64,000 bases of DNA from JAWWPY01 sp963822825 (GCA_963822825.1 CAWGIW010000008.1:124001-188000); one strand, 5' to 3'. Numbered from the stretch's first letter, positions 1-9,106 are shown. Numbers and translations are program-made. The notes: generated by a model not told the origin, from the letters alone.

Positions 1-1149
1 GGCGTGCGCACAGGTCCGCTCGACCAGGTCCGCGACGCCCCGTTGCCCGAGGGACCTGAGCGCCGCGTAGACGGCGAACCCGCGGGCTCGCCGCGAGAAG
101 GCGGGGGTCCAGTCGATGGCGTCCCGTGGCTGTCCCGGACCGCCCTGGACCAGGTAGTCGGCGGTGGCCGTCATCGCGGCCCGGTGAGAGTCCGGGTGGG
201 CGCAGAAGGCCAGGCCGGAGTCGTACGGGACGTTCAGCCACTTGTGGGTGTCGAAGGCCCACGAGTCGGCGCGCTCGGCGCCCTTGACGAGATGGCGGAA
301 CGCCGGGCTGGCGGCGGCCCACAGACCGAAGGCCCCGTCGATGTGCAGCCATGCTCCCGTCCCGGCCGTGACGTCGGCGATGTCGTCCAGGTCGTCGAAG
401 GCGCCGGTGTTGACTTCACCGGCCTGGGCGCAGACGACCGTCGGAGCGTCCCCGGCGGCGAGCGCCTCGCGCAGCCGGGCGACCTGGATCCGGCCGGAAC
501 CGTCGGCGGGGATGACCGTCAAAGAAGCCCTCCCGATGCCGAGAAACCGGAGGGCGCGGTTGACGCTCACATGGCGCCGGGCGCCCACCAGGACCCGGAT
601 GGGCGGGGATCCGCTCATGCCCAGCTCTCCCACGTCCCAGCCCACCGCGCGCAGGACGTGGTGTCGGGCCGCGGCCAGGGCGGTGACGTGGGCCATCTGG
701 CACCCGGTGACGAAGGCGAACGACGCGTGCTCCGGGAGCCCGAGCAACTGCCGGAGCCAGTCGCCGGTCACCTCTTCGACGACGGATGCGGCCGGGCCGC
801 ACGCGTAGAAGCCGGGGGCCTGGTCCCAGACGGAGGTGAGCCAGTCGGCCGCCACGGCGGCGGGGAGTCCCCCGCCGATCACGAACCCGAAATAGCGGCC
901 GGAGGGCATCGCGACCAGTCCCGGCTCGGCCGCCCGAGCCAGGTCCTCCACCACCACCAGCGGATCGACGGGGCCCTGGGGGAGCGGGCCACCGAGCCTC
1001 GAACGCAGCTCGTCCACGGTGGCCGACTCGCCGACCGGCCGCTTGTCCAGCGACTGGAGCCAATCGGCCGCGATCTCCGCCGTGCGGGTGAGCAGATCGC
1101 CTGGTACCGCGGCTGGCGGGCGAAATGGCCCGCTGTCATACGTCTCCAC
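1..1149 (-). CDS. PLP-dependent group II decarboxylase, partial (C-terminus off the left edge)
   Basis: Reading leftwards from a GTG at 1149 the minus strand stays open for 383 codons to the window edge. The protein resembles aromatic-L-amino-acid/glutamate-type decarboxylases. It has an HIDGAFG segment (cofactor-binding Asp) and then DTHKWLN, whose Lys303 is the expected Schiff-base lysine for pyridoxal phosphate. The start is favoured because GGAGGAA lies 8 bases upstream. The family removes CO2 from amino acids in the cytosol; substrate cannot be told from the visible part. The C-terminal domain lies outside the window. Confidence 0.85.
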   Translation of the reverse strand, partial: METYDSGPFRPPAAVPGDLLTRTAEIAADWLQSLDKRPVGESATVDELRSRLGGPLPQGPVDPLVVVEDLARAAEPGLVAMPSGRYFGFVIGGGLPAAVAADWLTSVWDQAPGFYACGPAASVVEEVTGDWLRQLLGLPEHASFAFVTGCQMAHVTALAAARHHVLRAVGWDVGELGMSGSPPIRVLVGARRHVSVNRALRFLGIGRASLTVIPADGSGRIQVARLREALAAGDAPTVVCAQAGEVNTGAFDDLDDIADVTAGTGAWLHIDGAFGLWAAASPAFRHLVKGAERADSWAFDTHKWLNVPYDSGLAFCAHPDSHRAAMTATADYLVQGGPGQPRDAIDWTPAFSRRARGFAVYAALRSLGQRGVADLVERTCAHA

Positions 1150-1216
1150 CTGTGACTTCCTCCGAAACTCGGCTGCGTTCTCACTTGGAACCTAGAGGAA
1201 GCCGGAACCCCCCGGT

Positions 1217-1226
1217 CTTGTACAAG
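1217..1226. promoter_or_regulatory. Short perfect palindrome upstream of the decarboxylase
   Basis: CTTGTACAAG is a perfect 10-bp palindrome about 70 bp upstream of the decarboxylase start, in the gap before the sigma-factor remnant. Its position fits a repressor site, but I see no matching -10/-35 pair and no known regulator for it. It may be chance. Confidence 0.2.
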
Positions 1227-1304
1227 ATTGCTCCTGGCTGGCCGGGAGCGGATTTCTGCGTCTGGCCGGGCCCCGTTCACCGCCGACCTCCACCGTGCGG
1301 GGAG

Positions 1305-1660
1305 TCAGGCCTCACCGTAACGGAACGTCGCCAAGATGCCGCCGGTCGTCCAGGGCCGGAGCTTGCCGGGGTTACGTACGGCCCAGATGTGGGTGATCCG
1401 GTCGGCTGCGGGGTCGAACGCGAACACCGTCACCGTGACGCCGTCTTGCTGAGCCACCAGGCCGGGCTGGCCGTTGACCGTGCGCTCCAGGAACGTCACG
1501 GTGCCGGGTGCCCGGCCGGCGATACCGGCCAGGTAGCGCGCGACCTGCTCGGCGCCTTCGATCGGGTGCGGCGCGGCGCTGGCCCGGCGGCCGCCGTCAG
1601 CGATCACCGTGGCGCCGGGGTCCAGCAGGCCGATGAGGGCGGCTCGGGGATGGCGTCGCC
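1305..1660 (-). pseudogene. C-terminal SnoaL tail of an ECF41/SigJ-type sigma factor, N-terminus lost
   Basis: The minus strand encodes a well-preserved sigma-factor tail. It reads GLLDPGATVIADGGRR, then NGQPGLVAQQ, and ends in AVRNPGKLRPW, the pattern of the SnoaL/NTF2-like C-terminal domain of ECF41 sigma factors. Upstream of about 1660 the similarity stops abruptly. The sigma-2 and sigma-4 regions are absent and the frame runs into sequence antisense to the next gene. I therefore call it a truncated remnant rather than a free-standing SnoaL protein. An intact member of the same family is encoded at 10092-11036 and may be the source of comparison. Confidence 0.7.
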
Positions 1661-1805
1661 TCCTTGGCTCGCATCTAGCCCCCACCAGGTCGACGAGACA
1701 GCGCCCCAGAATGTGAGGCTGGCACGTCGCCTGACCTTCCGTGGGGTTGCGTCGTCGTACTGCTGACAAGAACACACCAACCAGCCAGCAAGCCGGAGGC
1801 AACCG

Positions 1806-2261
1806 ATGAGCGACGTTCAGGCCATCGCTGACCGCGTCGAGATCGAGGCGCTGCGCGGCGAGTACACCGACGCGGTGATGATGCGGGATTGGGACCGCCT
1901 GGCGTCGCTGTTCACGCAGGACGCCACGGTGCGGATGCCCGACATCAACGTCGAGCTCGTCAGCCGGGAGGAGATCCGCGCCGGGATCGAGCGGATGCAG
2001 GGTCTCTTGGACTACTTCGTGCAGACCACACACCCGGGCACGATCCAGCTCGAGGGCGACACCGCGTCCGGCCGTGCCTACATCTCAGAGCTCGTGCGCC
2101 TGCGCGACGGCAGCTCGCAGCTGAACTACGCCATCTACCACGACCGCTACCAGCGCACCCCGGACGGCTGGAAGTTCACCGATCGCGTCTACGAGGTCAG
2201 ATACCTCGACACCACCCCGCTGGCGGGCTCGGCGCCCCGCGCGGCGGGGGGCGCCCGCTAA
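1806..2261 (+). CDS. SnoaL/NTF2-like protein
   Basis: The 151-residue product has the SnoaL-like alpha+beta cone pattern: an N-terminal helix, then DRLASLFTQDATVRMPD, and a closing TPDGWKFTDRVYEVRYLD strand pair. Family members include polyketide cyclases, ring hydroxylase small subunits and ketosteroid-isomerase-like enzymes, as well as many proteins of unknown role, so no substrate is assigned. The ATG has GGAGG 7 bases upstream. The gene stands alone, divergent from the sigma-factor remnant and convergent with the ABC operon. The C-terminus is Ala/Gly/Arg-rich and probably disordered. Confidence 0.8.
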   Translation: MSDVQAIADRVEIEALRGEYTDAVMMRDWDRLASLFTQDATVRMPDINVELVSREEIRAGIERMQGLLDYFVQTTHPGTIQLEGDTASGRAYISELVRLRDGSSQLNYAIYHDRYQRTPDGWKFTDRVYEVRYLDTTPLAGSAPRAAGGAR

Positions 2262-2309
2262 CCCGCCGACGGCGTCCTTGCCATGCGGGCCGGGCGGTTG
2301 TGCCGACGG

Positions 2310-3353
2310 TCAGGAGGTGCGGCGGCCGAGGCGCCAGAAGCAGAACCCGGCCAGGGCCAGGGCGAGGGCGAGGTAGATCGCTGTCTCGGTCCACTGGATG
2401 GCCCAGTAGCGGCTGGTGGGCAGATAGGTGACGGCCACCCGGATGCCGTGGCTGGCCAGACAGCTCGGAAAATCTGATGTGCCGTTCGCCGCTCCCGGCC
2501 TGCAGCCGACCGGGATGACGCTGACCGGTTGCCCGGCGGCGTTGACGGCTCCGCTGGAGATGATCCAGGCGCCGGGCTGGCTGGGGAAGAAGTCGACGGT
2601 AAACGCGAAGGTCGGGGGGCTTATCTGAGTCCCCAGTTGGCTGAAGGAGCCGATCGCCGCGGTCGTGTGGTCGGGCGGGAAGAAGTGTGGGCGGATCCCC
2701 AGCGGTATAGCGACCTGGACGGCGGCGAAGATGGCCAGGGTTACGGCCATGGCCGGGACAGTGCGCCGGAGCAGGACCCCGGTGGTGACGCCGAGGGTGA
2801 AGGCGAACGCGGCATAGCCGAGCGGGGTGATGCCGTGGGCGTCGAAGGCCAGCGGGCTGAACGGGCCCATGCCGAGCGGGAAACTGCTGCCGACTGCGAG
2901 GCGGGCGGCCTGGCCGATGGGTGCTGCCCACCAGGCCTGGATGAGGCTGAGCGCTTCGGTGACGGCCATGGCGGCCAGGCCGGTCAGCGCGAGCTTGACC
3001 GCCAGCCACCGGGCCCGGGTGACGCTCTGCGTCCAGGCCAGCCGGAATGTCCCGGCCTCGAACTCGCGGGCGATCAGCGGGGCGCCCCAGAAGATGCCGA
3101 TGACGGCGGGGGCCAGGACGATGCCCGCGATGCCGAGCGTGTACACGACCGGGTAGAGGCCTACGCCCACCCGGCTGAGGAAGGTGCTGGCGAGCTGCCC
3201 GCAACTGCCGCCGTGGCAGCCGGTGATCCCGCTGGCGGCGTACAGGCTGGCCAGATGCGGTCCGGTGACCGCCAGCAGGACCGCGAACGCCGCCAGCGCC
3301 GCGGCCGCGGTGACGGCCTGGGCCCGGAACTGGCGCCAGGTCAGCCAGGTCAT
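2310..3353 (-). CDS. ABC-2 type transporter permease
   Basis: This 347-residue integral membrane protein starts with MTWLTWRQFRAQA, typical of actinobacterial ABC-2 permeases. Hydrophobic segments lie around residues 12-32, 68-90, 130-150, 178-200, 205-225 and 322-342, with a large external loop between the last two. The family forms the membrane half of an exporter. The start codon overlaps the stop of the ATPase gene by four bases (ATGA), so the two are translationally coupled. They form the tail of the GntR-led operon. Substrate is unknown; YtrA-type operons elsewhere respond to cell-envelope stress and antibiotics. Confidence 0.9.
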   Translation of the reverse strand: MTWLTWRQFRAQAVTAAAALAAFAVLLAVTGPHLASLYAASGITGCHGGSCGQLASTFLSRVGVGLYPVVYTLGIAGIVLAPAVIGIFWGAPLIAREFEAGTFRLAWTQSVTRARWLAVKLALTGLAAMAVTEALSLIQAWWAAPIGQAARLAVGSSFPLGMGPFSPLAFDAHGITPLGYAAFAFTLGVTTGVLLRRTVPAMAVTLAIFAAVQVAIPLGIRPHFFPPDHTTAAIGSFSQLGTQISPPTFAFTVDFFPSQPGAWIISSGAVNAAGQPVSVIPVGCRPGAANGTSDFPSCLASHGIRVAVTYLPTSRYWAIQWTETAIYLALALALAGFCFWRLGRRTS

Positions 3354-4243
3354 GTCTGCACCTCCAGATGGTGGTTGCGGCGGCCGCGGCCGGCGGCCTG
3401 GCTCATATAGGCCAGGACCAGGTCTTCCAGGCCGACCTCGGAGACCGTCCAGGCCGGGTCGAGGACCTTATCGCTGGTGCGGACCAGCAGCGTGGTCTGC
3501 CGGTCGGTGTGGCTGGCCGAGATGACCTGCTGCCCGGCCGGCAGCGTGTCCGGGTCCCGGCGCGGGCCGGACAGCAGGTGATGCGTGGCCAGCAGTTCCT
3601 CGACCGGCCCGGCGACCCGTACCCGCGAGCCGACCAGCACGATCAGGTAGTCGCAGACCCGTTCCAGGTCCGCGACCAGGTGCGAGGACAGCACCACCGA
3701 CAGGTCCTGCTCGGCGACGGCCTCCATCAGGTCCTGCAGGAACTCCCGCCGGGCCAGCGGGTCCAGGCTGGCCACCGGCTCGTCCAGGATCAGCAGCTCG
3801 GGCCGCTTGGCGACCGCCAGGGTCAGCGCGACCTGGGCCCGCTGCCCGCCGGACAGCTTGCCCGCCTTCTGGCCCAGGTCCAGGTCCAGCCGGTCGATCC
3901 GCCCGCGCGCCACCTCCGCGTCCCAGCCTGGGTTGAGGTGCGCGCCGAGGGCGAGGTGGTCGGCGACCGACAGCCCGGCGTAGACCGGCGCGTCCTGGGC
4001 CAGGAACCCCACTCTGGCCAGTTGCGCCGGGGTGGTCGGGGGCGGGCCGCCGAGCACCTCGATCCGGCCCGTGGTCGGGGCCAGCAGCCCGGTGGCCAGG
4101 TTCAGCAGGGTTGTCTTCCCGGCCCCGTTCGGGCCGACCAGGCCCACCACATGCCCGGCCGGGACGCTCAGCGTGCAGTCGGCCAGCGCCCACAGCCGCC
4201 GGTACCGCTTGCCCAGCCCTTGAGTTTCCAGGACGGCGGTCAT
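3350..4243 (-). CDS. ABC transporter ATP-binding protein
   Basis: A 297-residue nucleotide-binding subunit. It has a Walker A GPNGAGKTT near residue 38, signature LSGGQ, Walker B LLILDEP, a D-loop SLDPLAR and the switch histidine in SSHLVADLE. The roughly 90 residues after the core form the extra C-terminal part often seen in ABC-2 ATPases. It powers the permease encoded immediately downstream. Both its start and its stop overlap the neighbouring genes by four bases, giving a tightly coupled regulator-ATPase-permease operon. Confidence 0.93.
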   Translation of the reverse strand: MTAVLETQGLGKRYRRLWALADCTLSVPAGHVVGLVGPNGAGKTTLLNLATGLLAPTTGRIEVLGGPPPTTPAQLARVGFLAQDAPVYAGLSVADHLALGAHLNPGWDAEVARGRIDRLDLDLGQKAGKLSGGQRAQVALTLAVAKRPELLILDEPVASLDPLARREFLQDLMEAVAEQDLSVVLSSHLVADLERVCDYLIVLVGSRVRVAGPVEELLATHHLLSGPRRDPDTLPAGQQVISASHTDRQTTLLVRTSDKVLDPAWTVSEVGLEDLVLAYMSQAAGRGRRNHHLEVQT

Positions 4244-4647
4244 GCTATGTCCTCCTCAGCGGCGGACCGAAAGGTGCTGGCGAACAAAGCCTCGATGGAC
4301 TCGTCGTCCAGCCCGGCGCGGCGCGCCTTGGCCAGCCACCGCTGCAGGTCGGCTCGCAGCGGCCCGTGCGCGGCCAGCGACGCGCCGGCCAGCGTCCCGG
4401 TCACGAACGTCCCGATCCCGGGCCGGGCCGCCGCCAGGCCCTCGTATTCCAGCTCCCGGTAGGCCTTGAGCACCGTGTTTGGGTTGATCGCCAGCCCGGC
4501 CGCCACGTCCTTGACCTTCGGCAGCCGGTCACCTTCGCGCAGCAGGCCCAGCCGCAGCGCCTGCCGCACCTGGTGGATCAGCTGCATGTACGGCGCGACG
4601 CCGGACCGGCCGTCCAGGTGGAACTCGATCACCATGCCTCGATTCAT
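4240..4647 (-). CDS. GntR-family regulator, YtrA subfamily
   Basis: A 135-residue repressor with the N-terminal winged helix of the GntR family (PYMQLIHQVRQALRLG, then VKDVAAGLAINPNTVLKAY) and only a short C-terminal dimerisation tail, which defines the YtrA subfamily. Such proteins repress their own ABC operon. A second in-frame ATG lies at 4635, but the 4647 ATG sits where a transcript from the mapped -10 would begin, so a near-leaderless start is likely. It is the first gene of the three-gene operon, and an operator palindrome lies directly upstream. Confidence 0.9.
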   Translation of the reverse strand: MNRGMVIEFHLDGRSGVAPYMQLIHQVRQALRLGLLREGDRLPKVKDVAAGLAINPNTVLKAYRELEYEGLAAARPGIGTFVTGTLAGASLAAHGPLRADLQRWLAKARRAGLDDESIEALFASTFRSAAEEDIA

Positions 4648-4649
4648 CT

Positions 4650-4691
4650 AGGTAGGTAGCACTATAGCTGCCTACCTGGCTGGCTTGTCAA
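4650..4691 (-). promoter_or_regulatory. Promoter with YtrA-type palindromic operator
   Basis: Two 11-bp arms (4650-4660 and 4667-4677, AGGTAGGTAGC facing GCTGCCTACCT, one mismatch) flank the hexamer 4661-4666. Read on the minus strand, that hexamer is the -10 box TATAGT. A perfect -35 TTGACA lies at 4691-4686, 19 bp away. The repressor site therefore sits on the -10 element, so binding would block polymerase directly. Transcription would start within a few bases of the regulator's ATG. Confidence 0.8.
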
Positions 4692-4741
4692 GAACGGCAG
4701 CTGACCGACTGCTCCTCTCCCGCCCACGAATAGGTGCCCTG

Positions 4742-4813
4742 ATGAAGGAGAAGCCGCGCCCCGAAGAGATGATCGAGGTTGCCGCCGGCCAGATCGAAGT
4801 CCGCGAGTACTGA
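4742..4813 (+). CDS. Possible 23-residue small ORF or stub of a lost gene
   Basis: An ATG-initiated frame encodes a charged 23-residue peptide ending EVREY and stops 40 bp before the G1 peptidase. Its tail resembles the first strand of alpha/beta hydrolases (an IEVxxGxIxVRE pattern), so it could be a decayed hydrolase start. There is no strong ribosome site. It may be non-coding. Confidence 0.25.
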   Translation: MKEKPRPEEMIEVAAGQIEVREY

Positions 4814-4853
4814 GCTGGCCTACTATCTCGGGGTGCACGGAGAGAAGGAGTCC

Positions 4854-5636
4854 ATGAAACGCGTAGCGCTTGGCGTCGGTGCGCTGGCAATTTGCGCGTT
4901 CGGCCTGGCCCCGACCGCCGCAAGCGGGTCGGTCAAGCCGTCTATCCCGAACAACGTTACGCAACTCGTCCATATCACGTCAGGCGCTCATCCAGCCGAT
5001 TCCGTGTACACCACCAACTGGGCGGGATTTGCCGCGACCGGTGACACCTTCGCGTCCGTGAGCGCAGCCTTTAGCGTGCCCGCGCTGAACTGCTCGGTGA
5101 CCCCCAACGCATTCGTCTATCACTGGGTCGGGCTTGATGGCTACAGTAATTCCACCGTCGAGCAAGATGGGATAGCTGGGTTCTGCGCCCATGGGCAGCC
5201 CACATATTCCGCATGGTCGGACATGTACCCGGCGCGCCTCGTTTCTGCTTTTAACGTTAATCCGGGCGATGCGGTCCAGGCCAGCGTTTCCTACAGCGCC
5301 GTTTCAGGGCTTTACACCCTGGCGCTCACCGATCTCACCGCAGGGCAGTCGCTGCGGTGGTCCGAAGCATGCGCGAACATATGCGAGAGATCTTCGGCCG
5401 AGGTCATCTCCGAGGGATACCCCTGCCAGAACGTGTACGACGGCACCGCCGACTATGGGATCGCGAATTACGAGAACATCACCGTGTCGGATGACGCGGG
5501 CCACGCCGGCGGGTTCAGCCCGTCCTCGCCCTGGACGTACACGAAGATCATCCAGAAGGGGGCCAGCATCGACGCCGAGCCGTCCGCCGTCTACGGCGGC
5601 CAGGCCTTCAGCAACACCTGGCTGGCGGAATCGTGA
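4854..5636 (+). CDS. Secreted G1 (eqolisin) family glutamic endopeptidase
   Basis: The 260-residue protein begins with a Sec signal peptide (MKR, then a hydrophobic stretch, then a PTAASG cleavage region). The body is the eqolisin beta-sandwich: SVYTTNWAGFA, then WVGLDGYSNSTVEQDG with the candidate catalytic Gln, then SAEVISEGYP with the candidate catalytic Glu. Members are acid-acting extracellular proteases first described in fungi. The ATG at 4854 is chosen because GAAGGAG lies 4 bases upstream and the signal peptide starts there; the frame is open further upstream but unlikely to be translated. No propeptide of the fungal type is obvious. Confidence 0.85.
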   Translation: MKRVALGVGALAICAFGLAPTAASGSVKPSIPNNVTQLVHITSGAHPADSVYTTNWAGFAATGDTFASVSAAFSVPALNCSVTPNAFVYHWVGLDGYSNSTVEQDGIAGFCAHGQPTYSAWSDMYPARLVSAFNVNPGDAVQASVSYSAVSGLYTLALTDLTAGQSLRWSEACANICERSSAEVISEGYPCQNVYDGTADYGIANYENITVSDDAGHAGGFSPSSPWTYTKIIQKGASIDAEPSAVYGGQAFSNTWLAES

Positions 5637-5740
5637 CGGAGGGCCGCTGAGCGTGAGCCTAGGACAGGGATGGCAGGCCGGGCGGCCGTACATGTGACGC
5701 CTGCCACCGGGAGGGACCGCTGTCACGCTATCGTGCAGCC

Positions 5741-7335
5741 ATGAGAGGCCGGCTGCGCTGTTTGCCGCGCATGACCAGTCTGCTGGCCCTGGCTTCGGTG
5801 ACCTGGGTGCTCCCAGGAGGGCAGGCCGGCGCGGCGACGCTCTCGCCCGGGCCGGCTGACTCCCGGGCCTGGACGGTGTATCACCACGATGGTGCGGGCA
5901 CGGGCGTGGGTGAGCCGGTCGCTGCCGTCAACACCACGACCCCGGCGTGGACCTCGCCCGCTCTCGACGGAAAGATCTACGGCGAGCCCCTGGTGTCGTC
6001 GGGGCGCGTCTACGTGGCGACGGAAAACGACACGGTCTACGCGCTGTCGTCCGCCACCGGTGCGGTGGTCTGGTCCACGCATGTCGGCGCCCCGGTGCCG
6101 TCGGAGTCTCTTCCCTGCGGCGACATCTCGCCCACTGTGGGGATCACGGGTACACCGGTCATCGACCAGTCCCGGGGTGAGATCTTCGTTGTAGCCGACG
6201 AAGTGGTGAACGGAAACCTGGCGCACATGATGGTCGGCATGGCCACGGCCACCGGCAAGACTGAGATGACCCGGGACGTGGACCCGGCCGGGGTGAATAC
6301 CGCCGCGCTGCTGCAGCGCACCGGGCTGACCCTCGACGCGGGCCAGGTGGTGTTCGGCTTCGGCGGCAACGACGGGGACTGCTCTACCTACCGGGGCCGG
6401 GTGGTGGCCGTCCCGGAAACGGGCGGGACGCCCAAGATCTTCACCGTCGATGCCGCGGCTGGCGATTCGGAGGGGGCGGTCTGGATGGGCGGGGCCGCCC
6501 CGTCCGTCGATGGCCGAGGCCACGTCTGGGTCAGCGTCGGGAACGGCTCCGTCCGCTCCGATGCCCACGCGTACGACGACAGCGATTCGGTCCTGGAACT
6601 GTCCTCGTCCCTCCGGTTGCTGCAGTTCTTCGCGCCAAGCGCGTGGGCCTCGAACAACGCTCAGGATCTCGATTTGTCAACCGAGCCGGTCCTGCTGTCT
6701 GACGGCCAGGTGCTGGCCGCGGGCAAAACCCAGGCGGCCTATCTCCTGGACGGCGCCCACCTGGGCGGAATTGGCGGGCAGCAGGCCACCCTGGGATCGG
6801 CGTGCAGCGAAGACATCGACGGCGGCAACGCCACGGTGGGCATGACGGTCTACCTGCCCTGCGTGAGCGGCATCGTCGCGGTCCAGGCCGAGAAGTCGCC
6901 GGCCGCGCTGCATCTGCTGTGGCGTTCTCCGGCGGGCGGCGGCCCGCCCATCGTGGCCGCGGGCCTGGTCTGGACCATCGGTCAGAACGGCGCGCTGTAC
7001 GGGCTCAGTCCCGCGACCGGCCAGGTGCGCCAGCAGGCCTCGATCGGTGCGCCGGCCAATCATTTTCCGACTCCCAGCGTCGGCGACGGTCTCCTGCTGG
7101 CTCCGTCGGCGGATCAGGTTGTCGCGTTCACCGCCGGGGCGGCTGGCGCGGCGACCACCCAGCCCGCGGCGGCTCCGAGTACCGCTGCCGCCACCCTTTC
7201 GGCCGGCCGGCCAAAGCGGCCGGAAGTGCGGCGAGGTCTCGGGGCGCCATCGCCGGCACCGTGGTCGGCAGCGTGGTGGTCATCGCGGGGCTCGGCTGGC
7301 TCCTGTGGCGGAGGCGGCCCACCGATACCGGTTAG
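5741..7335 (+). CDS. Exported PQQ-like beta-propeller protein with C-terminal membrane anchor (one frame break)
   Basis: The N-terminus is a signal peptide. About 480 residues of PQQ-like repeats follow (GKIYGEPLVSSGRVYVATEN, then ENDTVYALSSATGAVVW, and GALYGLSPATGQV), the fold of BamB-like proteins. Around 7195-7215, in a GGCCGGCCGGCC tract, the frame must shift to reach a Ser/Ala linker, a membrane helix (IAGTVVGSVVVIAGLGWLLW) and an RRRP stop-transfer end at 7335. Without the shift the frame runs on to 8320 as sequence antisense to the next gene. Probable role: a surface-tethered propeller; no quinone dehydrogenase residues are claimed. Confidence 0.75.
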
Positions 7336-7345
7336 GCGGGACGGC

Positions 7346-8221
7346 CTAGGCAGGCCGCGGTTCAGGCCGCGTGCCGGCCAGCCGGCCCCGGGTCGGCGGC
7401 CCGGATGGCCGGGATGGCCGGGATGGCCGGGATGCTGCACTTTCCTCAACATCTATGCGGCTGACCGTGAGGTAGCCGACGAAACCGATGATCACGACCG
7501 TCCCGACCAGGCTGACCACGCCGCGGCCCAGTCCGAGACCGCCCAGGTCGTGGGACACCCCGAGCCAGTCCGCGAACGAGGCACCGAGCGGCCGGGTCAC
7601 GATGTACGCGAACCAGAAGGCCAGAACCGCGTTCATGCCAAGCCGCCAGTGAGCAACGGCCGGGATGGCGATCACCACGGCGAACAAGACGCCCGAGGCC
7701 AGGAAACCCAGGTGGAACGTGACCGCGGTCAGATCGCCCAAAGCGGTGCCGAGCGCGAACGTAGCCATCACCGTGGCCCAGTAAAACGCCTCCCGGCGCC
7801 ACGTGTAGATGCTGTGGATGGACAGCGTCTTCTCGGTCGCGTACCAGACGACGAAGATCACGATCAGCACAGCCGCGAAGAACGGGGTGGACAGGTCGTA
7901 CGGGACGCCCAGCTTGATGTGCAAGCCGTCCGCGGCCAGCGTGCCGAACACGCTGACCATGTCGACCGCCAGCCAGTAGATCCAGGCGACGTAACGGCGG
8001 GCGCGGAACTGGAGGACCAGCGCGACGGCCAGGCCGATGGCGCCCACGGCACCGGTCACGACTGGGCCAAACCGGAAGAACAGGTAGTCGGCGGCCGCTT
8101 CGCCCTGACCGGTGGTCAGCACCTTGACGATCCAGAAGAAGATCGTGATCTGCGGAACCTTGCTCAGCCCGTGTCGCGCGGCGGCCGTAGTCCTGCCCTG
8201 CCTCAGTTGACCCGCCGCCAC
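7346..8221 (-). CDS. Multi-pass membrane protein, COG4705-like
   Basis: About 291 residues with roughly eight hydrophobic helices. It opens with HGLSKVPQITIFFWIVKVL and has the motifs YAWIYWLAVDMVSVFGT-like and RREAFYWATVMATFALGTALGD, typical of the uncharacterised membrane-anchored COG4705 family. The function of the family is not known. The start is uncertain: I use the GTG at 8221, but no ribosome site marks it and longer forms are open. The C-terminus is a Pro/Arg/Ser-rich cytoplasmic tail made of short repeats. The gene is convergent with the propeller gene, 10 bp away. Confidence 0.75.
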   Translation of the reverse strand: MAAGQLRQGRTTAAARHGLSKVPQITIFFWIVKVLTTGQGEAAADYLFFRFGPVVTGAVGAIGLAVALVLQFRARRYVAWIYWLAVDMVSVFGTLAADGLHIKLGVPYDLSTPFFAAVLIVIFVVWYATEKTLSIHSIYTWRREAFYWATVMATFALGTALGDLTAVTFHLGFLASGVLFAVVIAIPAVAHWRLGMNAVLAFWFAYIVTRPLGASFADWLGVSHDLGGLGLGRGVVSLVGTVVIIGFVGYLTVSRIDVEESAASRPSRPSRPSGPPTRGRLAGTRPEPRPA

Positions 8222-8288
8222 CGTAACAGGATGCCATACCGGTCTCAGCGACCCCAGGCCCTTTGGCCAGTCTTGACTGGGCCCGTCG

Positions 8289-8513
8289 TTACCGCCGCCG
8301 CCCGAAGGCGAAGTACATGAGCGGTGCGCCCCCGAAGGAGTTGACGAGCACCACCGCCGTGGCCCATATCCACTTCGAGCCCCGGATCTGGCTGGCTGGC
8401 CGGCGCATGATGTCGATGAGCGCCGCCAGCTTGAGGCTGCCTTCGGCCGCCGCTCCAATCATGATTAGCTTGCGGGTGCGCGGGCTGAGGTCACTCCACC
8501 ACGTCTTGGCCAT
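8289..8513 (-). CDS. Small PLDc-N-type membrane protein
   Basis: A 74-residue protein with two hydrophobic segments. The motif RGSKWIWATAVVLVNSFGG near the C-terminus, followed by YFAFGRRR, is the signature of the phospholipase D-nuclease N-terminal (PLDc_N) family. Small stand-alone members of this kind are common in actinobacteria and have no known enzymatic activity; they resemble the membrane anchor of cardiolipin synthases. It is co-directional with the COG4705 gene 67 bp downstream. Confidence 0.75.
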   Translation of the reverse strand: MAKTWWSDLSPRTRKLIMIGAAAEGSLKLAALIDIMRRPASQIRGSKWIWATAVVLVNSFGGAPLMYFAFGRRR

Positions 8514-8609
8514 GACATCCTCCGCGTTTGATGGCAGGGATTCCTGATGGCCTGCACCCTACATCGGTCAGGCCGCCCGGAGCGTGACCCCGCGTGTGGC
8601 CAACTTCGA

Positions 8610-9008
8610 TCATGACGTCAGAGGTTCGAGGGCGGCGATGAAGCCGTCGGGGTCGGCGAGGCTCAGGGTCAGTGAACTCACTTTCACCTTGCGGAACAAG
8701 GTACAGAGCCCGCGCGCGGTGTAACAGGGTGGTTCGAGCGTGAGCTCCACCAGGCCCTCGGCGGAGCCGTTCACCAGCCAGTGCCCCCAGCCGCCGTGCA
8801 CACCGTACGTTCCTGCCGCCATCTGGCGGTCCCCGCTCCGGTTGACGGAACGGACAGAACCCCGCGGTATGTCCAGCTTGAAGCATGGGCCCATCCGGAT
8901 CCGGAGTCCGTCAGGGCCAACCTCCGCACCGGAAGAACGTGGACCGACGCCAGAAACGGCGGCCAGCCTGGGCTGGTCGTAGCTGATCGCGAACCGCTTC
9001 GTGCCCAT
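8610..9008 (-). CDS. Conserved hypothetical protein
   Basis: A 132-residue soluble protein with no signal peptide or membrane segment. It begins MGTKRFAISYDQPRLAAV and has paired beta-strand-like stretches (GLRIRMGPCFKLDIPRGSV and GLVELTLEPP) with an LADPDGFIAAL helix at the end. I do not recognise the family with certainty; it resembles actinobacterial proteins that place membrane-PH-like beta sheets around a conserved position. The ribosome site is weak. The gene is divergent from the alpha/beta hydrolase across a palindromic promoter. Confidence 0.6.
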   Translation of the reverse strand: MGTKRFAISYDQPRLAAVSGVGPRSSGAEVGPDGLRIRMGPCFKLDIPRGSVRSVNRSGDRQMAAGTYGVHGGWGHWLVNGSAEGLVELTLEPPCYTARGLCTLFRKVKVSSLTLSLADPDGFIAALEPLTS

Positions 9009-9106
9009 GCCGCGCTCTTTTCTTCAACGAGAGGCCCGCTTCACCGATGAGCCCGATCCACCGTGCCCCGCGAGTTCTTCACCCAGGACTCCCGGAAGCT
9101 CAAGCC

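Noticed and set aside
2529..3410. Plus-strand frame of 293 codons
   Set aside because: Shadow of the ABC permease with strong third-position mirror composition and no motif.
7336..8320. Read-through extension of the propeller gene to 8320
   Set aside because: Sequence after 7335 is antisense to the COG4705 membrane gene; the true C-terminus is found in another frame.
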